Below are positions 26,882-37,367 of a stretch of 64,000 nucleotides of DNA, one piece after another. This DNA comes from Planktothrix agardhii NIES-204. Its GTDB lineage: Bacteria; Cyanobacteriota; Cyanobacteriia; Cyanobacteriales; Microcoleaceae. The DNA lies in assembly GCA_003609755.1 (NCBI GenBank), contig AP017991.1, positions 1,443,501 through 1,507,500 of the forward strand. The letters run 5' to 3'. The notes beneath the pieces were generated by a model. It ran no database searches. It was given only the letters and a program-made list of their open reading frames with translations, and was not told where the DNA came from. The position numbers and the translations under genes were made by a program. Each line of letters starts with the position of its first letter. The first letter of the stretch is position 1.

Positions 26882-26903
26882 AATTATGTATAATTTTGAT
26901 ATA

Positions 26904-27075
26904 TATAGCAATCCTAAATAGGTTGTAACATTTCAATACTGATATGAAACAGCCAGAAGTATTACCCCAGATCCCTCCCCCCCTAGCCCTGCCGTGCACG
27001 GGGGGTTTGGGGGGGCTGTTCCGGTGTTCCCTTTTGATCAGGAATTTTGAACACAACTCAAATAGGATTGCTATA
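26904..27075. repeat. MITE-like family A element, full copy
   Basis: 172 bp with both terminal inverted repeats (TATAGCAATCC / AGGATTGCTATA). It is very close to the copy at 25682 and placed between the two Uma2 twins. Confidence 0.88.
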
Positions 27076-27174
27076 TGTGCCAGTCCAAATCAGTTGTCTA
27101 AATTGCTTAAAATCAAATTCATCGTAGGGCGAAGCGTGCCGTCCCCCTACAGAGGACTAAATTAGGATAAAATC

Positions 27175-27756
27175 ATGGAAACTGCTACAATACCCACACC
27201 CTTTGAGTTAACTATTGAACTAACAGATGACCAGTTTTTTCAGCTATGTCAAAATAACCGGGATTTGAGATTTGAGCGCAGTGCATCGGGAGATTTAACT
27301 ATTATGCCCCCCACAGGTAGCGAAACTGGCAACCGGAATATTAAAATTAGCACTCAATTAGAAATCTGGAGTTCTCAAAATAATTTAGGATTAGCTTTTG
27401 ATTCTTCAACGGGTTTCAGACTTCCTAATGGTGCAAATCGCTCCCCCGATGCTGCTTGGGTCAGTAACCAAAGATGGCAGGTTTTAACCACAGCAGAAAA
27501 AGAAAAATTTGCTCCCCTATCTCCCGATTTTGTTGTTGAATTACGCTCAAAAACTGATTCCTTAGAAAAGCTACAGGCTAAAATGCAAGAATATATAGAA
27601 AATGGGACAAAATTAGGATGGTTACTAGATAGACACAATCAGCGTGTAGAAATTTATCGCCATAATCAAATAGTAGAAATTATCCCATCTCCCCAATCTT
27701 TATCGGGAGAAAATATTTTACCAGGATTTGTATTAGATTTGACAAATATTATCTGA
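27175..27756 (+). CDS. Uma2-family (DUF820) PD-(D/E)XK protein, copy 2
   Basis: Tandem duplicate of the gene at 26300. The sequence before the ATG (AATTAGGATAAAATC) and about 20 bp after the stop are also shared, so the duplicated unit is the whole gene. The difference is concentrated in the segment after ETGNRNI (ISTQLEIWSSQNN here, DLSYQLQSWSRQNN in copy 1), which suggests replacement of a small internal block by recombination with another family member. Confidence 0.85.
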   Translation: METATIPTPFELTIELTDDQFFQLCQNNRDLRFERSASGDLTIMPPTGSETGNRNIKISTQLEIWSSQNNLGLAFDSSTGFRLPNGANRSPDAAWVSNQRWQVLTTAEKEKFAPLSPDFVVELRSKTDSLEKLQAKMQEYIENGTKLGWLLDRHNQRVEIYRHNQIVEIIPSPQSLSGENILPGFVLDLTNII

Positions 27757-27984
27757 AATTATGTATAATTTTGATGGGGATTTAAGCCCCTACAAGAGTG
27801 TTGTATCAGTAAGGAGCGATTAATATGAATATTAAAAAATAATTAAAAAAACTCAAATGTATTGACAAAAGTGTTTATTTAAGTTAACGTTTTAATTTCT
27901 GAAAACCATTTGTTGATGTGTTCATAGAAAGTTATATGACTAAAAAATAAAATTTTAATTCCTGTACCAATCCCTTTTAATAAT

Positions 27985-30900
27985 ATGACAGAAAACACCC
28001 AGAATAATAGCCCTGAACAGCCAGAAAAATTTTTTGTGGTAGCCATCGGTGCATCAGCCGGAGGTTTACAACCTTTAGAAGAATTTTTTACCAACTTACC
28101 GAATAATCCCGGTGCAGCTTTTGTAATTTTGCAACATCTTTCTCCCGATTTTCCTAGTTTGATGCCAGAATTAATTCAAAGACGCACCTCCTTAGAAGTT
28201 GAACAAATAAAAGATGGGGCACAATTACATCCTAATCATATCTATGTATTGCCCCCGCGTCACACTTTAACAGTCGAAAAAGATTACTTACGATTAGAAC
28301 AACATCTTGCCGAGCGGGTAAATGATCCAATCAATATTTTCTTCAAATCCCTCGCCGCGCAATGGGGAGAAAAAGTGATCGGAATCGTGCTATCTGGAAC
28401 TGGAAACGATGGCACAGAAGGATTACAAGCTATTAGTCAAAAAGGCGGAATTACCCTAGTTCAATCCCCAGAAACCGCCCAATTCACCAGTATGCCAAGT
28501 AGTGCCATACCTTGTGATTGCTTGGATGGGATTTTATCCCCGCAGGATTTAGCCCAGGCGGTTTATAGTTTAGTCGGCTATTCCCTCAACTATCCCATTT
28601 CTCAGGTCAAAGCCGGAGATTTAATTCCCGTCGAACAATTTGAACAAATCCTGAGTATTTTATCCAAATACGAAAAGATTAATTTTTGTCAATACAAAAT
28701 TAGTACCCTAAGTCGTCGGATTCTGAATCGTTGTGGCATCAACCAATCCCCGGATTTGACTCAGTATATTGTCTTATTAAACCAATCAGAAACCGAAAGA
28801 AAATTACTCCGTCAAGATTTATTAATTAGTGTCACCCAATTCTTTAGAGATCCTCCCGCCTGGGAATTAATGGAACAGCAGGTTTTACCGGAGTTAATCG
28901 AATCTTTAGAACCTCAAGAACAACTCCGAGTCTGGGTTCCCGCCTGTGCCACCGGAGAAGAAGCCTATTCCTTAGCCATATTAATTGATGAAGCAATTCA
29001 GGCGGCCGATAAACAGATCAGCGTCAAAATGTTTGCCACCGACCTTGATAGTCAAGCCCTGGAAGTAGCCTCTCAAGGAACTTATAATGAAAGCATTAAA
29101 AATAATATTACTCCTGAACGTTTAGAGAAATACTTTACCTATAAAGCCGGCTCCTATCAAGTGAAACGGAATTTACGCGAGATGTTAATTATTGCCCCCC
29201 ATGATTTAACTAAAAATGCGGGTTTTTCTAAAATGAATTTGATTAGTTGCCGGAATGTGCTGATTTATATGCAGCCTCTACTTCAGCAACAAGTATTACG
29301 CTTACTGCATTTTTCTTTAGCTTCCCAAGGGATTTTGTTTTTAGGAAATGCCGAAACCTTGGGAGACATAGAAACAGAATTTATTCATATCAATCAAAGA
29401 TGGAAAATCTTCCGCAAACACCGAGAAGTTCAACTGAGTTTAATGCCCGTATCCCAGCTACCACTAATAGCTCCAGTCACGATACCACCCGTCTCTAATC
29501 GCAATATTTTTCAGTATGAACGGATTTTAGATTCAGTTTTTAATCTTTGTTTTGCAGAACAACGTCTGACCTGTGTATTAATCAATCAAGACTTCCAATT
29601 GCTGCATATTTTTCATAATGGTGCAGATTTGCTATCCTTTTCTACGGGCAAGCCTAAATTAGATATTACGGAACTGGTTCCGACTCCTTTAAAATTACCC
29701 ATGAGAACAGCTATTCACCGTGCTAAACGGGAACAACAAAATATTTTGTATACGGGAATTAATTTGTTTAGAAATGGGGTGAATGAGACCTTAAATTTAA
29801 AGATAGCATTTCCCAATAAATACCCAATCATTAATGAATTTATGTTGGTTTTATTAGAGGTAAAAACAATATTAGAAAGCAAATCCAATCAGATTGAGTT
29901 TCAGGTTGATATTGAAACCGTTAAACAAATCACTGAATTAGAATATGAACTGCAACAAACCCGAGAAAATTTACAAGCGACTATTGAAGAATTAGAAACA
30001 ACCAATGAAGAACAACAGGCTACCAATGAGGAATTACTGGCTTCTAATGAAGAATTGCAAAGTACCAATGAGGAATTGCAGTCGGTAAATGAAGAACTTT
30101 ATACCGTTAATTCAGAATATCAGATTAAAATTCAACAACTCACCGAACTAACCAGCGATATTGATAATTTACTTCGCAGTACCGATATCGGAGTCATCTT
30201 TCTGGATAATGATCTGAATATTAGAAAATTTACCCCGACGACCAGTAATATTATTAATATTCTTCCCACTGATATTAACCGCCCCCTAACCCATTTTACC
30301 CATAATTTAGACTGTCCTAACTTAGTTGAAATTTTATCGAATTTTGTGGTATCTCAAATTCCCATAGAATTAGAAGTGATCAACCAAAAGACTCAAGAAC
30401 AACTCTTGATGCGAGCGCACACCTATAAAGGGGAAAATAATAACAATGATGGAGTAGTTGTTACCTTTGTCAATATTAATGAGTTAAAAAAATTTCAAAA
30501 TCAACTCCAAGCCAGTAATAATTGGTTAGACAATATTTATGTTAATAGTCCCGTGGGATTATGTTTACTGGATCAAAATCTAAAATTTGTTAAAGTTAAT
30601 GAAAACTTCGCCAAGATTAATAATTTGTCCGCAGTAGAACATATTGGCAAAACCGTACAGGAGTTATTTCCTGAATGGGCAAATATTTATGAACCTTTGA
30701 TGCGTCAAGTCTTAGAAACGGGTGAAACCCTGAGAAATGTAGAATTTAAAACCCTAACCCCGGTGTTTTTACAAACTCGATATTGGATCGGTAGTCTTTA
30801 TCCGGTTTTATTAGAAGATGGACAGTCTGGAGTCGGGGGGGTAATTACAGAAATTACCGAACAACAACAGATTCAAAAAGAGGTAAAAAGAGCAAAAGAT

Positions 30901-32490
30901 CGCCTAGAAGAAGCTCAAACTATTTCCCATCTGGGAAATTGGGAATTGAATCTCCAGACTGAAAAAATGCTCTGTTCAATGGAATTATTTAGGATTATTG
31001 GTTTTGATTTTAATTTAGGAGAACCCACTTTAGCCCAGTTAATTACTCGCATTCATATTGAAGATCAAGCTAGATTTTTAGAGGCTTTAGAACAACTCAA
31101 AACCCAAGGAATTAGTTATGATCTGGATATCAGAATTATTCATCATAATGATCGGGCGATTTGGTATATTAATGCTATGGGTAAGGCTGCTTATAATCAA
31201 CAGCATCAGATCACGGATATTTATGGAACAATGCTGGATATTAGCGATCGCAAACAAGCCGAAATCGCCCTATCCGAAGCCAAGGAAAGCGCGGAAGCTG
31301 GAACTAAAGCCAAAGCTGATTTTCTAGCTAATATGAGTCACGAAATCCGTACCCCGATGAATGGCGTAATTGGGATCATTCAACTTTTATTAATGACCGA
31401 TCTTTCCCAGGAACAAAAAAAATTAGTTAATATGATTCGGGATAGTGGGAATCTGCTCCTAACTATTATTAATGATATTCTTAACTTATCAAAAATTGAA
31501 TCGGGGAACTTTGAACTAGAAGAACATCCTTTTGTTTTAAGAACTGTCCTCCAGTCGGTCTCTGATCTCCTCCAGAGAGAAATTTTAGATAAAAAAATTC
31601 ACTTCACCTATTCGATTGATCCTGATATTCCTGATGGTTTTTTAGGAGACAGTGATCGATTGAGACAAATCTTCTTAAATTTATTAGGAAATGCGGTTAA
31701 ATTTACTGATAATAGCAGTATTTATATTAATATAATTGGTCAACCTATTTCTGATCAGAAATATCAGTTAATTATCTCAATTCAAGATCAAGGAATTGGG
31801 ATTAATTCCGATAAAATCAATGATCTATTTCAACCCTTTAACCAAGCAGATACCTCTATTAATCGTAAATATGGCGGTACGGGTTTAGGATTAGTAATTA
31901 GTAAAAATTTAGTGAATTTAATGGAAGGAACAATTTGGGTGGAAAGTCAGGGGAATATTGGCGGAAATCCACCCCCGGAGTTTTTCTTAGACCCTGAAGA
32001 ACCTCAAACCCAAGGTTCAACCTTTTATTTTACCCTGAAATTAAAACTCGCTTCTGAAAGCGAAATTAACTTACTAACAAATCTCCCTCTACCTCAAATC
32101 GAAAAAATTTATAATCAATCGCAATTAAAAATTTTGATCGCCGATGATGATGAAATAAATCAAGAATTTGGATTATTGCTTATGAAAGCCTTGGGCTATA
32201 ATGCGGATATTGCTAACAATGGATTAGAAGTATTAGAATTGTTAAAAAAACAATCATATAATATAATATTAATGGATATGCAAATGCCGGAAATGGATGG
32301 TTTAACCACCACCAAAATGATTCGTGAATCTTCCCAAACTCAACCCTGGATTATTGCGGTGACGGCTAATGTTTTGGAGCGCGCTCATCAAAGATGTTTA
32401 GAAGTAGGAATGAATGATTATCTGAGTAAACCGATTATGATTGAAGATTTTAATCATGCTATTTCTAAATATTTGGGATCACTGATTTAA
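27985..32490 (+). CDS. CheB-CheR-PAS hybrid histidine kinase with receiver
   Basis: A 1501-residue signalling protein. Order: CheB methylesterase (about 15-195; catalytic Ser24 in GASAGG, His51 in LQHLSPD, Asp142 in GTGNDGTEG), CheR methyltransferase (about 210-475; SAM loop [14 protein letters not shown]), and a spacer. A Gln/Glu coiled coil follows (about 648-720, repeated TNEEL), then three PAS regions (about 725-835, 845-965, 975-1100), a HisKA domain with His1119 in [15 protein letters not shown], an HATPase (about 1225-1365) and a receiver with phospho-acceptor Asp1431 in [11 protein letters not shown]. All catalytic residues look intact. There is no membrane segment. No other che genes are nearby, so inputs and targets are unknown. 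Confidence 0.92.
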   Translation: MTENTQNNSPEQPEKFFVVAIGASAGGLQPLEEFFTNLPNNPGAAFVILQHLSPDFPSLMPELIQRRTSLEVEQIKDGAQLHPNHIYVLPPRHTLTVEKDYLRLEQHLAERVNDPINIFFKSLAAQWGEKVIGIVLSGTGNDGTEGLQAISQKGGITLVQSPETAQFTSMPSSAIPCDCLDGILSPQDLAQAVYSLVGYSLNYPISQVKAGDLIPVEQFEQILSILSKYEKINFCQYKISTLSRRILNRCGINQSPDLTQYIVLLNQSETERKLLRQDLLISVTQFFRDPPAWELMEQQVLPELIESLEPQEQLRVWVPACATGEEAYSLAILIDEAIQAADKQISVKMFATDLDSQALEVASQGTYNESIKNNITPERLEKYFTYKAGSYQVKRNLREMLIIAPHDLTKNAGFSKMNLISCRNVLIYMQPLLQQQVLRLLHFSLASQGILFLGNAETLGDIETEFIHINQRWKIFRKHREVQLSLMPVSQLPLIAPVTIPPVSNRNIFQYERILDSVFNLCFAEQRLTCVLINQDFQLLHIFHNGADLLSFSTGKPKLDITELVPTPLKLPMRTAIHRAKREQQNILYTGINLFRNGVNETLNLKIAFPNKYPIINEFMLVLLEVKTILESKSNQIEFQVDIETVKQITELEYELQQTRENLQATIEELETTNEEQQATNEELLASNEELQSTNEELQSVNEELYTVNSEYQIKIQQLTELTSDIDNLLRSTDIGVIFLDNDLNIRKFTPTTSNIINILPTDINRPLTHFTHNLDCPNLVEILSNFVVSQIPIELEVINQKTQEQLLMRAHTYKGENNNNDGVVVTFVNINELKKFQNQLQASNNWLDNIYVNSPVGLCLLDQNLKFVKVNENFAKINNLSAVEHIGKTVQELFPEWANIYEPLMRQVLETGETLRNVEFKTLTPVFLQTRYWIGSLYPVLLEDGQSGVGGVITEITEQQQIQKEVKRAKDRLEEAQTISHLGNWELNLQTEKMLCSMELFRIIGFDFNLGEPTLAQLITRIHIEDQARFLEALEQLKTQGISYDLDIRIIHHNDRAIWYINAMGKAAYNQQHQITDIYGTMLDISDRKQAEIALSEAKESAEAGTKAKADFLANMSHEIRTPMNGVIGIIQLLLMTDLSQEQKKLVNMIRDSGNLLLTIINDILNLSKIESGNFELEEHPFVLRTVLQSVSDLLQREILDKKIHFTYSIDPDIPDGFLGDSDRLRQIFLNLLGNAVKFTDNSSIYINIIGQPISDQKYQLIISIQDQGIGINSDKINDLFQPFNQADTSINRKYGGTGLGLVISKNLVNLMEGTIWVESQGNIGGNPPPEFFLDPEEPQTQGSTFYFTLKLKLASESEINLLTNLPLPQIEKIYNQSQLKILIADDDEINQEFGLLLMKALGYNADIANNGLEVLELLKKQSYNIILMDMQMPEMDGLTTTKMIRESSQTQPWIIAVTANVLERAHQRCLEVGMNDYLSKPIMIEDFNHAISKYLGSLI

Positions 32491-32526
32491 GAGGATTTCA
32501 CGGATTTCACGGATTTTAATCTGTGG

Positions 32527-32655
32527 TATAGCAGGGAACAGCCCCCCAAACCCCCCGTGCACGGGGGGCTAGGGGGGAGGGAACAGGGGGAAAACACTTT
32601 ACCGTCTGGGTTCCAAGATCCGTCTGGTGTCTTAACTGCCTTGGCGGTTGCTATA
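32527..32655. repeat. MITE-like family B element
   Basis: 129 bp. Starts TATAGCAGGGAACAG and ends with GGCGGTTGCTATA. It contains a CCCCCCGTGCACGGGGGG palindrome and ACACTTTACCGTCTGGGTTC. The same element in reverse orientation is at 58578-58687, and a short left-end piece is at 62200-62217. Its termini share TATAGC with family A. Confidence 0.8.
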
Positions 32656-32691
32656 ATCTAAAATATCCCAGAAAATCAAAGCACGCTGATT

Positions 32692-33267
32692 CTAAACTCC
32701 GCCAAATCTTTCAATTGGCCAAAAACGAAAGACGGCGCGACCAATAATATTTTCCTTGGGAAGAAAACCCCAAACATGGGAATCATTACTATCGTTACGA
32801 TTATCTCCCATCATAAAATAGGAATTATCAGGAACTTTGACTGGGGGTAATTGGTAATGGGGTTCTTCAGCAATATAACGCTCAAATTGGGGCTGATTAT
32901 CAATATAAACCCGACCATTTTTAACTTCAATCGTTTGACCCGGTTTACCAATAATTCGTTTAATAAAGGCTTGATCAGCCCCATAGCCAATTTCTTGTAA
33001 TTGGGAAGGAGGAGTAAAAACAATAATATCGCCAAATTGGGGAGATTTTAAATAATAGGATACTTTTTCTATGACTAAGCGATCATTTATTTCTAAGGTC
33101 GGAAACATCGAATCCGAAGGAATAAATCGAGGTTCAGCCACAAAAGTTCTAATTAATAATGATAATCCCAGTGCGATCGCTAAAATTACAATATTCTCTC
33201 GGATTTGATTCCAGAGACTTTTTTCAGGAATAGTAGGTTGTGGCTTTTGAATAGCTGGTTTTTCCAT
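32692..33267 (-). CDS. lepB: signal peptidase I
   Basis: Cleaves signal peptides on the outer face of the membrane. 191 residues: one N-terminal membrane anchor (NIVILAIALGLSLLIRTFVA), then box B with the catalytic Ser53 (PSDSMFPTL), box D with the general-base Lys103 (FIKRIIGKPGQ) and box E (GDNRNDSNDSHVWGFLP). Length and single anchor are normal for cyanobacterial LepB. Single gene on the minus strand. Confidence 0.96.
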   Translation of the reverse strand: MEKPAIQKPQPTIPEKSLWNQIRENIVILAIALGLSLLIRTFVAEPRFIPSDSMFPTLEINDRLVIEKVSYYLKSPQFGDIIVFTPPSQLQEIGYGADQAFIKRIIGKPGQTIEVKNGRVYIDNQPQFERYIAEEPHYQLPPVKVPDNSYFMMGDNRNDSNDSHVWGFLPKENIIGRAVFRFWPIERFGGV

Positions 33268-33448
33268 GGTTTTAGCGGTAGGGAACAGGGAATAGGGAAT
33301 GAGTTTGCTGGATTTAGAAGTGTCCTAACTGTAATTCGTACCTCTATAACATTTTTATCTATAAAAACAAATTAAGAATTAAGAATCATAGCGGAATTAC
33401 GATTCTTAATTCTCAATCATTAATCCATTGAATTTCAGGGATAAATTG

Positions 33449-34342
33449 TTAATTCTCATGGGAGGATTTATGATGAAAACGGATTCCCAAAAAAACATCA
33501 TAGAGGAAACCCCAAAAGTCTTTTTTTCCTTCTAATATTCCCAAGGTTTGGGGAGAACCTTTTTCATCTAACAGAGGCTTCATAAATTCATAGGTTGGCT
33601 TGTAATAATACCAAGGAATAGATGGCCACAAATGATGAATCAGATGGTAATTTTGCCCCAAAATTAACAGATTTAAAACCGAACCCGGATACACCCTAGC
33701 ATTTTTCCAGCGACCCCGTTCTTGAAAGGGACGATGGGGTAAATAATCAAAGAATAAACCCAAAGCTATTCCCACAACCAAAGCCGGACAAAACCAGAAA
33801 TTCAGAATATAGCCAAGGAAGTCATAATGAATAGATATAGCAACAATAGTCACTACAAATAATCGACTCAAAAACCATTCCAAAAGCTCATATTTTTTCC
33901 AAAGTCGGCGCTTGAAAAAAAACACTTCATGGTAAAAGAAACGTGCCGCAATCAACCACAAGGGGCCACCTGTGGAAACAAAATGATCCGGATCATTGTC
34001 TGGATCATTAACATGGCAATGATGTTGGATATGCACCCGTGTAAATACGGGAAAAGCGAACCCTAACATCAAAGCACTACCGTGCCCTAATACCGAATTC
34101 AAAATCCGGTTTTTGTGGGCAGAATTATGGGATGCGTCATGGATCACTGTCCCCGAAAGGTGCAGCGCCAAAACATTAATCAAAAAACAACACCAATCTG
34201 GCCAACCCCAAAGCCAGTATCCCAATGTGGAATAGATCACCATTACTACCGCACTGAAAAACATCAGTAGCGTGGTGTTAAAACCATCCTCTGCGGCGAG
34301 GTATTCCTTGGGGACTGTCAGTGGCTTGCTTGCCTCCGACAT
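33449..34342 (-). CDS. crtR: beta-carotene hydroxylase CrtR
   Basis: A membrane di-iron enzyme that hydroxylates beta-carotene to zeaxanthin. About 297 residues of the fatty-acid desaturase superfamily, with histidine boxes HDASHNSAHKNR, HIQHHCHVNDPDNDPDH and YHLIHHLWPSIPWYYYKP, and the strongly conserved CrtR block HGSALMLGFAFPVFTRVHIQ. Several hydrophobic helices surround them. The start is the ATG at 34342 (MSEASKPLTVPKEYL); a GTG at 34369 would add nine residues. It is transcribed divergently from the COP23 gene across a gap of about 136 bp. Confidence 0.93.
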   Translation of the reverse strand: MSEASKPLTVPKEYLAAEDGFNTTLLMFFSAVVMVIYSTLGYWLWGWPDWCCFLINVLALHLSGTVIHDASHNSAHKNRILNSVLGHGSALMLGFAFPVFTRVHIQHHCHVNDPDNDPDHFVSTGGPLWLIAARFFYHEVFFFKRRLWKKYELLEWFLSRLFVVTIVAISIHYDFLGYILNFWFCPALVVGIALGLFFDYLPHRPFQERGRWKNARVYPGSVLNLLILGQNYHLIHHLWPSIPWYYYKPTYEFMKPLLDEKGSPQTLGILEGKKDFWGFLYDVFLGIRFHHKSSHEN

Positions 34343-34478
34343 TACAGTTTGCACTCCTTGAAGTTTCACACCTGAGTATTTTATGAGAAAAGTAACAAAT
34401 TGTAAAGATTTATAAAATCACTAAACCCGGACGTAATTGCCTAAAATACCACAATTTTATCCCCAGGAGAAAATATTT

Positions 34479-35276
34479 ATGTCTAGCTTACTACTGCGTA
34501 GATCCTTAGTCGGGTTTATTGGTTTATCAATTACCCTATCAATCCTGGGTTCTGCGACCGGGGCTAACGCCAAACCTCGGTGGCCATCTTTACCCAGTTT
34601 GACCGACCTGCTGCAACTTCCCCGTAACACAACCCAACCGCCCCAAACGATTCCGGTTCCCCCTACCAATACCACCCAACCCCCAGCCCCCCAACCTCAG
34701 CCCACGGATCAAGGCCAAGGCCCCCTAATTCCTCAAGTGGAAGTGGAAACCGGGGACACGGCAATTGCTCGGTTTCGATGTGAAGTAATTGGCGGTCAAT
34801 ATACGGTCATGTATTATCCCGTCAGCCAACCCAATCAAGGCTATGCTTGGGCAGTTCCTAGCAATATGGGGGGCGGATGGACACCGGAACGCCGTTGTGG
34901 AGAAATTAGTCGCCGTTTAGAGTCCTATCGTCCCGATGGATTAGCAGAAATCAGTACCGCGATTGAGAATGGTTACAATACCCTCTGCGCCACGACCGAA
35001 GATATTCCCCAATGTCGGATTGTCTTAACCGTGCCCCCTGGGGAAGATCCCCTATTTGTGCGCGATCGGATTTTCCAAAACCTCGTGATTGCCGACAGTG
35101 GCCAAAGCACCCAAGGTGTTCTGACCCTGATAGATGAAAAAAGTACCGGAGACATCATTCGAGGGGCTTTAGGGCGGCCGAGAACTCGTTCTACTGGTAT
35201 TCCCCTACGTCAATTCCTCGACCCCACCGATGGCGGCACCGGATCACGCTTAAACCCCCGTTATTTCCCTAAATAG
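34479..35276 (+). CDS. COP23-domain exported protein
   Basis: About 265 residues. A signal peptide is clear (LVGFIGLSITLSILGSATGANA), followed by a Pro/Thr/Gln-rich linker (residues about 45-85), then a COP23-like domain with RFRCEVIGGQYTVMYYP and WTPERRCGEISRRLE and the paired cysteines of this family (circadian oscillating protein COP23 of Cyanothece is the named member). The ATG at 34479 follows AGGAGAAAATATTT, a good ribosome site, and puts the signal peptide at the N-terminus. Function unknown; probably periplasmic or membrane-associated. Confidence 0.78.
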   Translation: MSSLLLRRSLVGFIGLSITLSILGSATGANAKPRWPSLPSLTDLLQLPRNTTQPPQTIPVPPTNTTQPPAPQPQPTDQGQGPLIPQVEVETGDTAIARFRCEVIGGQYTVMYYPVSQPNQGYAWAVPSNMGGGWTPERRCGEISRRLESYRPDGLAEISTAIENGYNTLCATTEDIPQCRIVLTVPPGEDPLFVRDRIFQNLVIADSGQSTQGVLTLIDEKSTGDIIRGALGRPRTRSTGIPLRQFLDPTDGGTGSRLNPRYFPK

Positions 35277-35310
35277 ATAAGAGGGAACAGGGGGGGTAAA
35301 CTCTTTCTAT

Positions 35311-35336
35311 TACCCATTACCCATTACCCATTACCA
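35311..35336. repeat. short TTACCCA heptamer array
   Basis: About four tandem units, the reverse complement of the GGGTAAT array at 870-962. It lies in the gap between the COP23 gene and pyk. Confidence 0.8.
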
Positions 35337-35393
35337 ATTCGTAATTCCTGATCCTGATGTGTCCCTGACATGGTTAAATTCTGTTTATGATCT

Positions 35394-35423
35394 GTAGAGA
35401 GACGCGCCGTGGCTCGTCTCTAC
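35394..35423. repeat. GAGACG...CGTCTC palindromic repeat, copy 2
   Basis: GTAGAGAGACGCGCCGTGGC followed by TCGTCTCTAC, almost the same as the unit at 5545. It ends 30 bp before pyk and could form a hairpin in the leader. Confidence 0.7.
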
Positions 35424-35452
35424 GGACAATTCCCTAGATCTTTAATTGAGTC

Positions 35453-37234
35453 ATGCAACCGCAAAATCTACTGCATCGAACTAAAATAGTCGCTACAATC
35501 GGCCCTGCTACCCAGAAGCCTGAAGTTCTCCGCGCATTGATTGAAGCGGGTGCAACGACTCTGCGCTTAAATTTTTCCCATAATACCCATGAGGATCATC
35601 AACGCAGTATTCGGATGATTCGACAAACCGCCTTTGAACTGAATCAACCCGTGGGGATTTTACAAGATCTCCAAGGCCCAAAAATCAGATTAGGCAAATT
35701 TGAGACGGGTTCGATTATTTTGAACCGGGATGATCAGTTTATTCTCACCAGTGAAGACGTGGTGGGAACCCAAGAAATGTCCTCTGTTACCTATAAACCT
35801 TTAGCCGATGAAGTCCCAAATGGGGCGGTGATTCTCCTCGATGATGGCAAGGTGGAAATGGTCGTAGAGAAAGTCGAACCATCAAAAGGACGCTTATATT
35901 GTCGTGTCGTTGTAGGCGGGACTCTTTCTAATAGTAAAGGGGTGAATTTTCCTGGGGTTTATCTCTCCATTAAAGCCATGACCGAAAAAGACCGCAAGGA
36001 CTTAATGTTTGGTTTAGATCAAGGAGTGGACTGGGTAGCTTTAAGTTTCGTCAGAAATCCCCAGGACGTCTTAGAAATTAAAGAATTAATTGCGAGTGCG
36101 GGGAAAGATGTTCCCGTGATTGCCAAAATTGAAAAACACGAAGCCATTGAACAAATGGAAGAAATTCTGGCTTTGTGTAATGGGGTGATGGTGGCCAGAG
36201 GCGATTTAGGGGTGGAACTTCCCGCCGAGGATGTGCCGATTTTACAAAAACGGTTAATTATCACCGCTAACCGCATGGGAATTCCGGTAATTACCGCCAC
36301 TCAGATGTTAGATAGCATGGTGAATAATCCCCGACCCACCCGGGCGGAAATTTCCGATGTGGCGAATGCGATTTTAGATGGTACCGATGCGGTGATGCTC
36401 TCCAATGAAACCGCCGTGGGTAACTATCCGGTGGAAGCGGTGGCGACCATGGCCCGGATTGCGGTGCGGATTGAGCAGGAGGGGGCGACCCGCAATGTTT
36501 CTAAAGTAGAAGATACCGGACGTTCTATTCCTAATGCCATTAGTCAGGCGGTGGCACAAATTTCTCACCAGTTGAACGCGGCGGCGATTATGACCTTAAC
36601 TAAAACTGGGTCTACGGCTCGGAATGTGTCAAAGTTCCGGCCCCAAACCCCGATTTTAGCGATTACCCCCCACGTGGAAGTAGCCCGACAGTTGAGTTTA
36701 GTTTGGGGGGTGAAACCGTTATTGGTTTTAGATTTACCTTCGGCTGACCAAACATTTCAAGCTGCTGTGAATGTGGCTAGGGAAAAAAATCTCCTGGCCG
36801 ATGGGGATTTGGTTGTTACCACGGCGGGAACTCTACAGGGGGTTGCCGGATCTACGGATTTGATTAAGGTAGAAGTGGTGACGGCTGCTTTGGGGAAGGG
36901 AACGGCCGTGGGTCAGGGCTGTGTGACTGGACGGGCGCGGGTTGCCCGTAGCGCCGGAGAGTTGGCCGATTTTAATGCTGGGGAAATTTTGGTTACGGTT
37001 CAAACCAGTGCCGATTTTGTCGATGTGATGCGAAAGGCGGGGGGTGTGGTCACCGAAGCCGATAGTTTGACCAGTCACGCGGCGGTAATTGCTTTACGGT
37101 TGGGAGTTCCTGTGATTGTTGGGGTAAATAATGCCACCCGCTTAATTCGAGATGGGGTGATTCTGACCTTAGATATGGAGCGCGGGATTGTATATTCGGG
37201 AGCCAACAGTGGTTCGGGGACTGAAAATATCTGA
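35453..37234 (+). CDS. pyk: pyruvate kinase with C-terminal PEP-utilizer-like domain
   Basis: Catalyses PEP + ADP to pyruvate + ATP. 593 residues. The barrel begins TKIVATIGPATQKPEVLRAL and has RLNFSHNTHEDH, QDLQGPKIRLG, the active-site Lys region VPVIAKIEKHEAIEQM and the metal region MVARGDLGVELP. Beyond the normal end (about residue 480) there is an extra domain of about 100 residues with GEILVTVQTSADFVDVMRKA and DSLTSHAAVIALRLGVPVIV, the mobile phosphohistidine-type domain found in many cyanobacterial and Bacillus-type pyruvate kinases. Single gene, ended by a strong bidirectional terminator. Confidence 0.97.
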   Translation: MQPQNLLHRTKIVATIGPATQKPEVLRALIEAGATTLRLNFSHNTHEDHQRSIRMIRQTAFELNQPVGILQDLQGPKIRLGKFETGSIILNRDDQFILTSEDVVGTQEMSSVTYKPLADEVPNGAVILLDDGKVEMVVEKVEPSKGRLYCRVVVGGTLSNSKGVNFPGVYLSIKAMTEKDRKDLMFGLDQGVDWVALSFVRNPQDVLEIKELIASAGKDVPVIAKIEKHEAIEQMEEILALCNGVMVARGDLGVELPAEDVPILQKRLIITANRMGIPVITATQMLDSMVNNPRPTRAEISDVANAILDGTDAVMLSNETAVGNYPVEAVATMARIAVRIEQEGATRNVSKVEDTGRSIPNAISQAVAQISHQLNAAAIMTLTKTGSTARNVSKFRPQTPILAITPHVEVARQLSLVWGVKPLLVLDLPSADQTFQAAVNVAREKNLLADGDLVVTTAGTLQGVAGSTDLIKVEVVTAALGKGTAVGQGCVTGRARVARSAGELADFNAGEILVTVQTSADFVDVMRKAGGVVTEADSLTSHAAVIALRLGVPVIVGVNNATRLIRDGVILTLDMERGIVYSGANSGSGTENI

Positions 37235-37279
37235 AGTAGTTTCCCTTTTCTATTAGATTGATTAAGATTAGATTTTTTC

Positions 37280-37334
37280 AAAAAAATTAGCGATCGCCGG
37301 ATGATAAAATCATTCGTTGATCGCTAATTTTTTA
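37280..37334. terminator. bidirectional terminator between pyk and ndhH
   Basis: AAAAAATTAGCGATC ... GATCGCTAATTTTTT form a perfect stem with A- and T-runs at the ends, suited to stop transcripts from both convergent genes. HIP1 sequence forms part of the stem. Confidence 0.85.
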
Positions 37335-37367
37335 TTCTTTCTGACCCAACTTTGAAACAAATTATTC

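Noticed and set aside
26500-27638. Long minus-strand frames opposite both Uma2 genes
   Set aside because: They are mirror frames of the conserved genes, duplicated together with them, with no independent conservation signal.
36019-37078. Several minus-strand frames of 60-90 codons within pyk
   Set aside because: They are antisense to a highly conserved gene with third-position bias; no ribosome sites or families.
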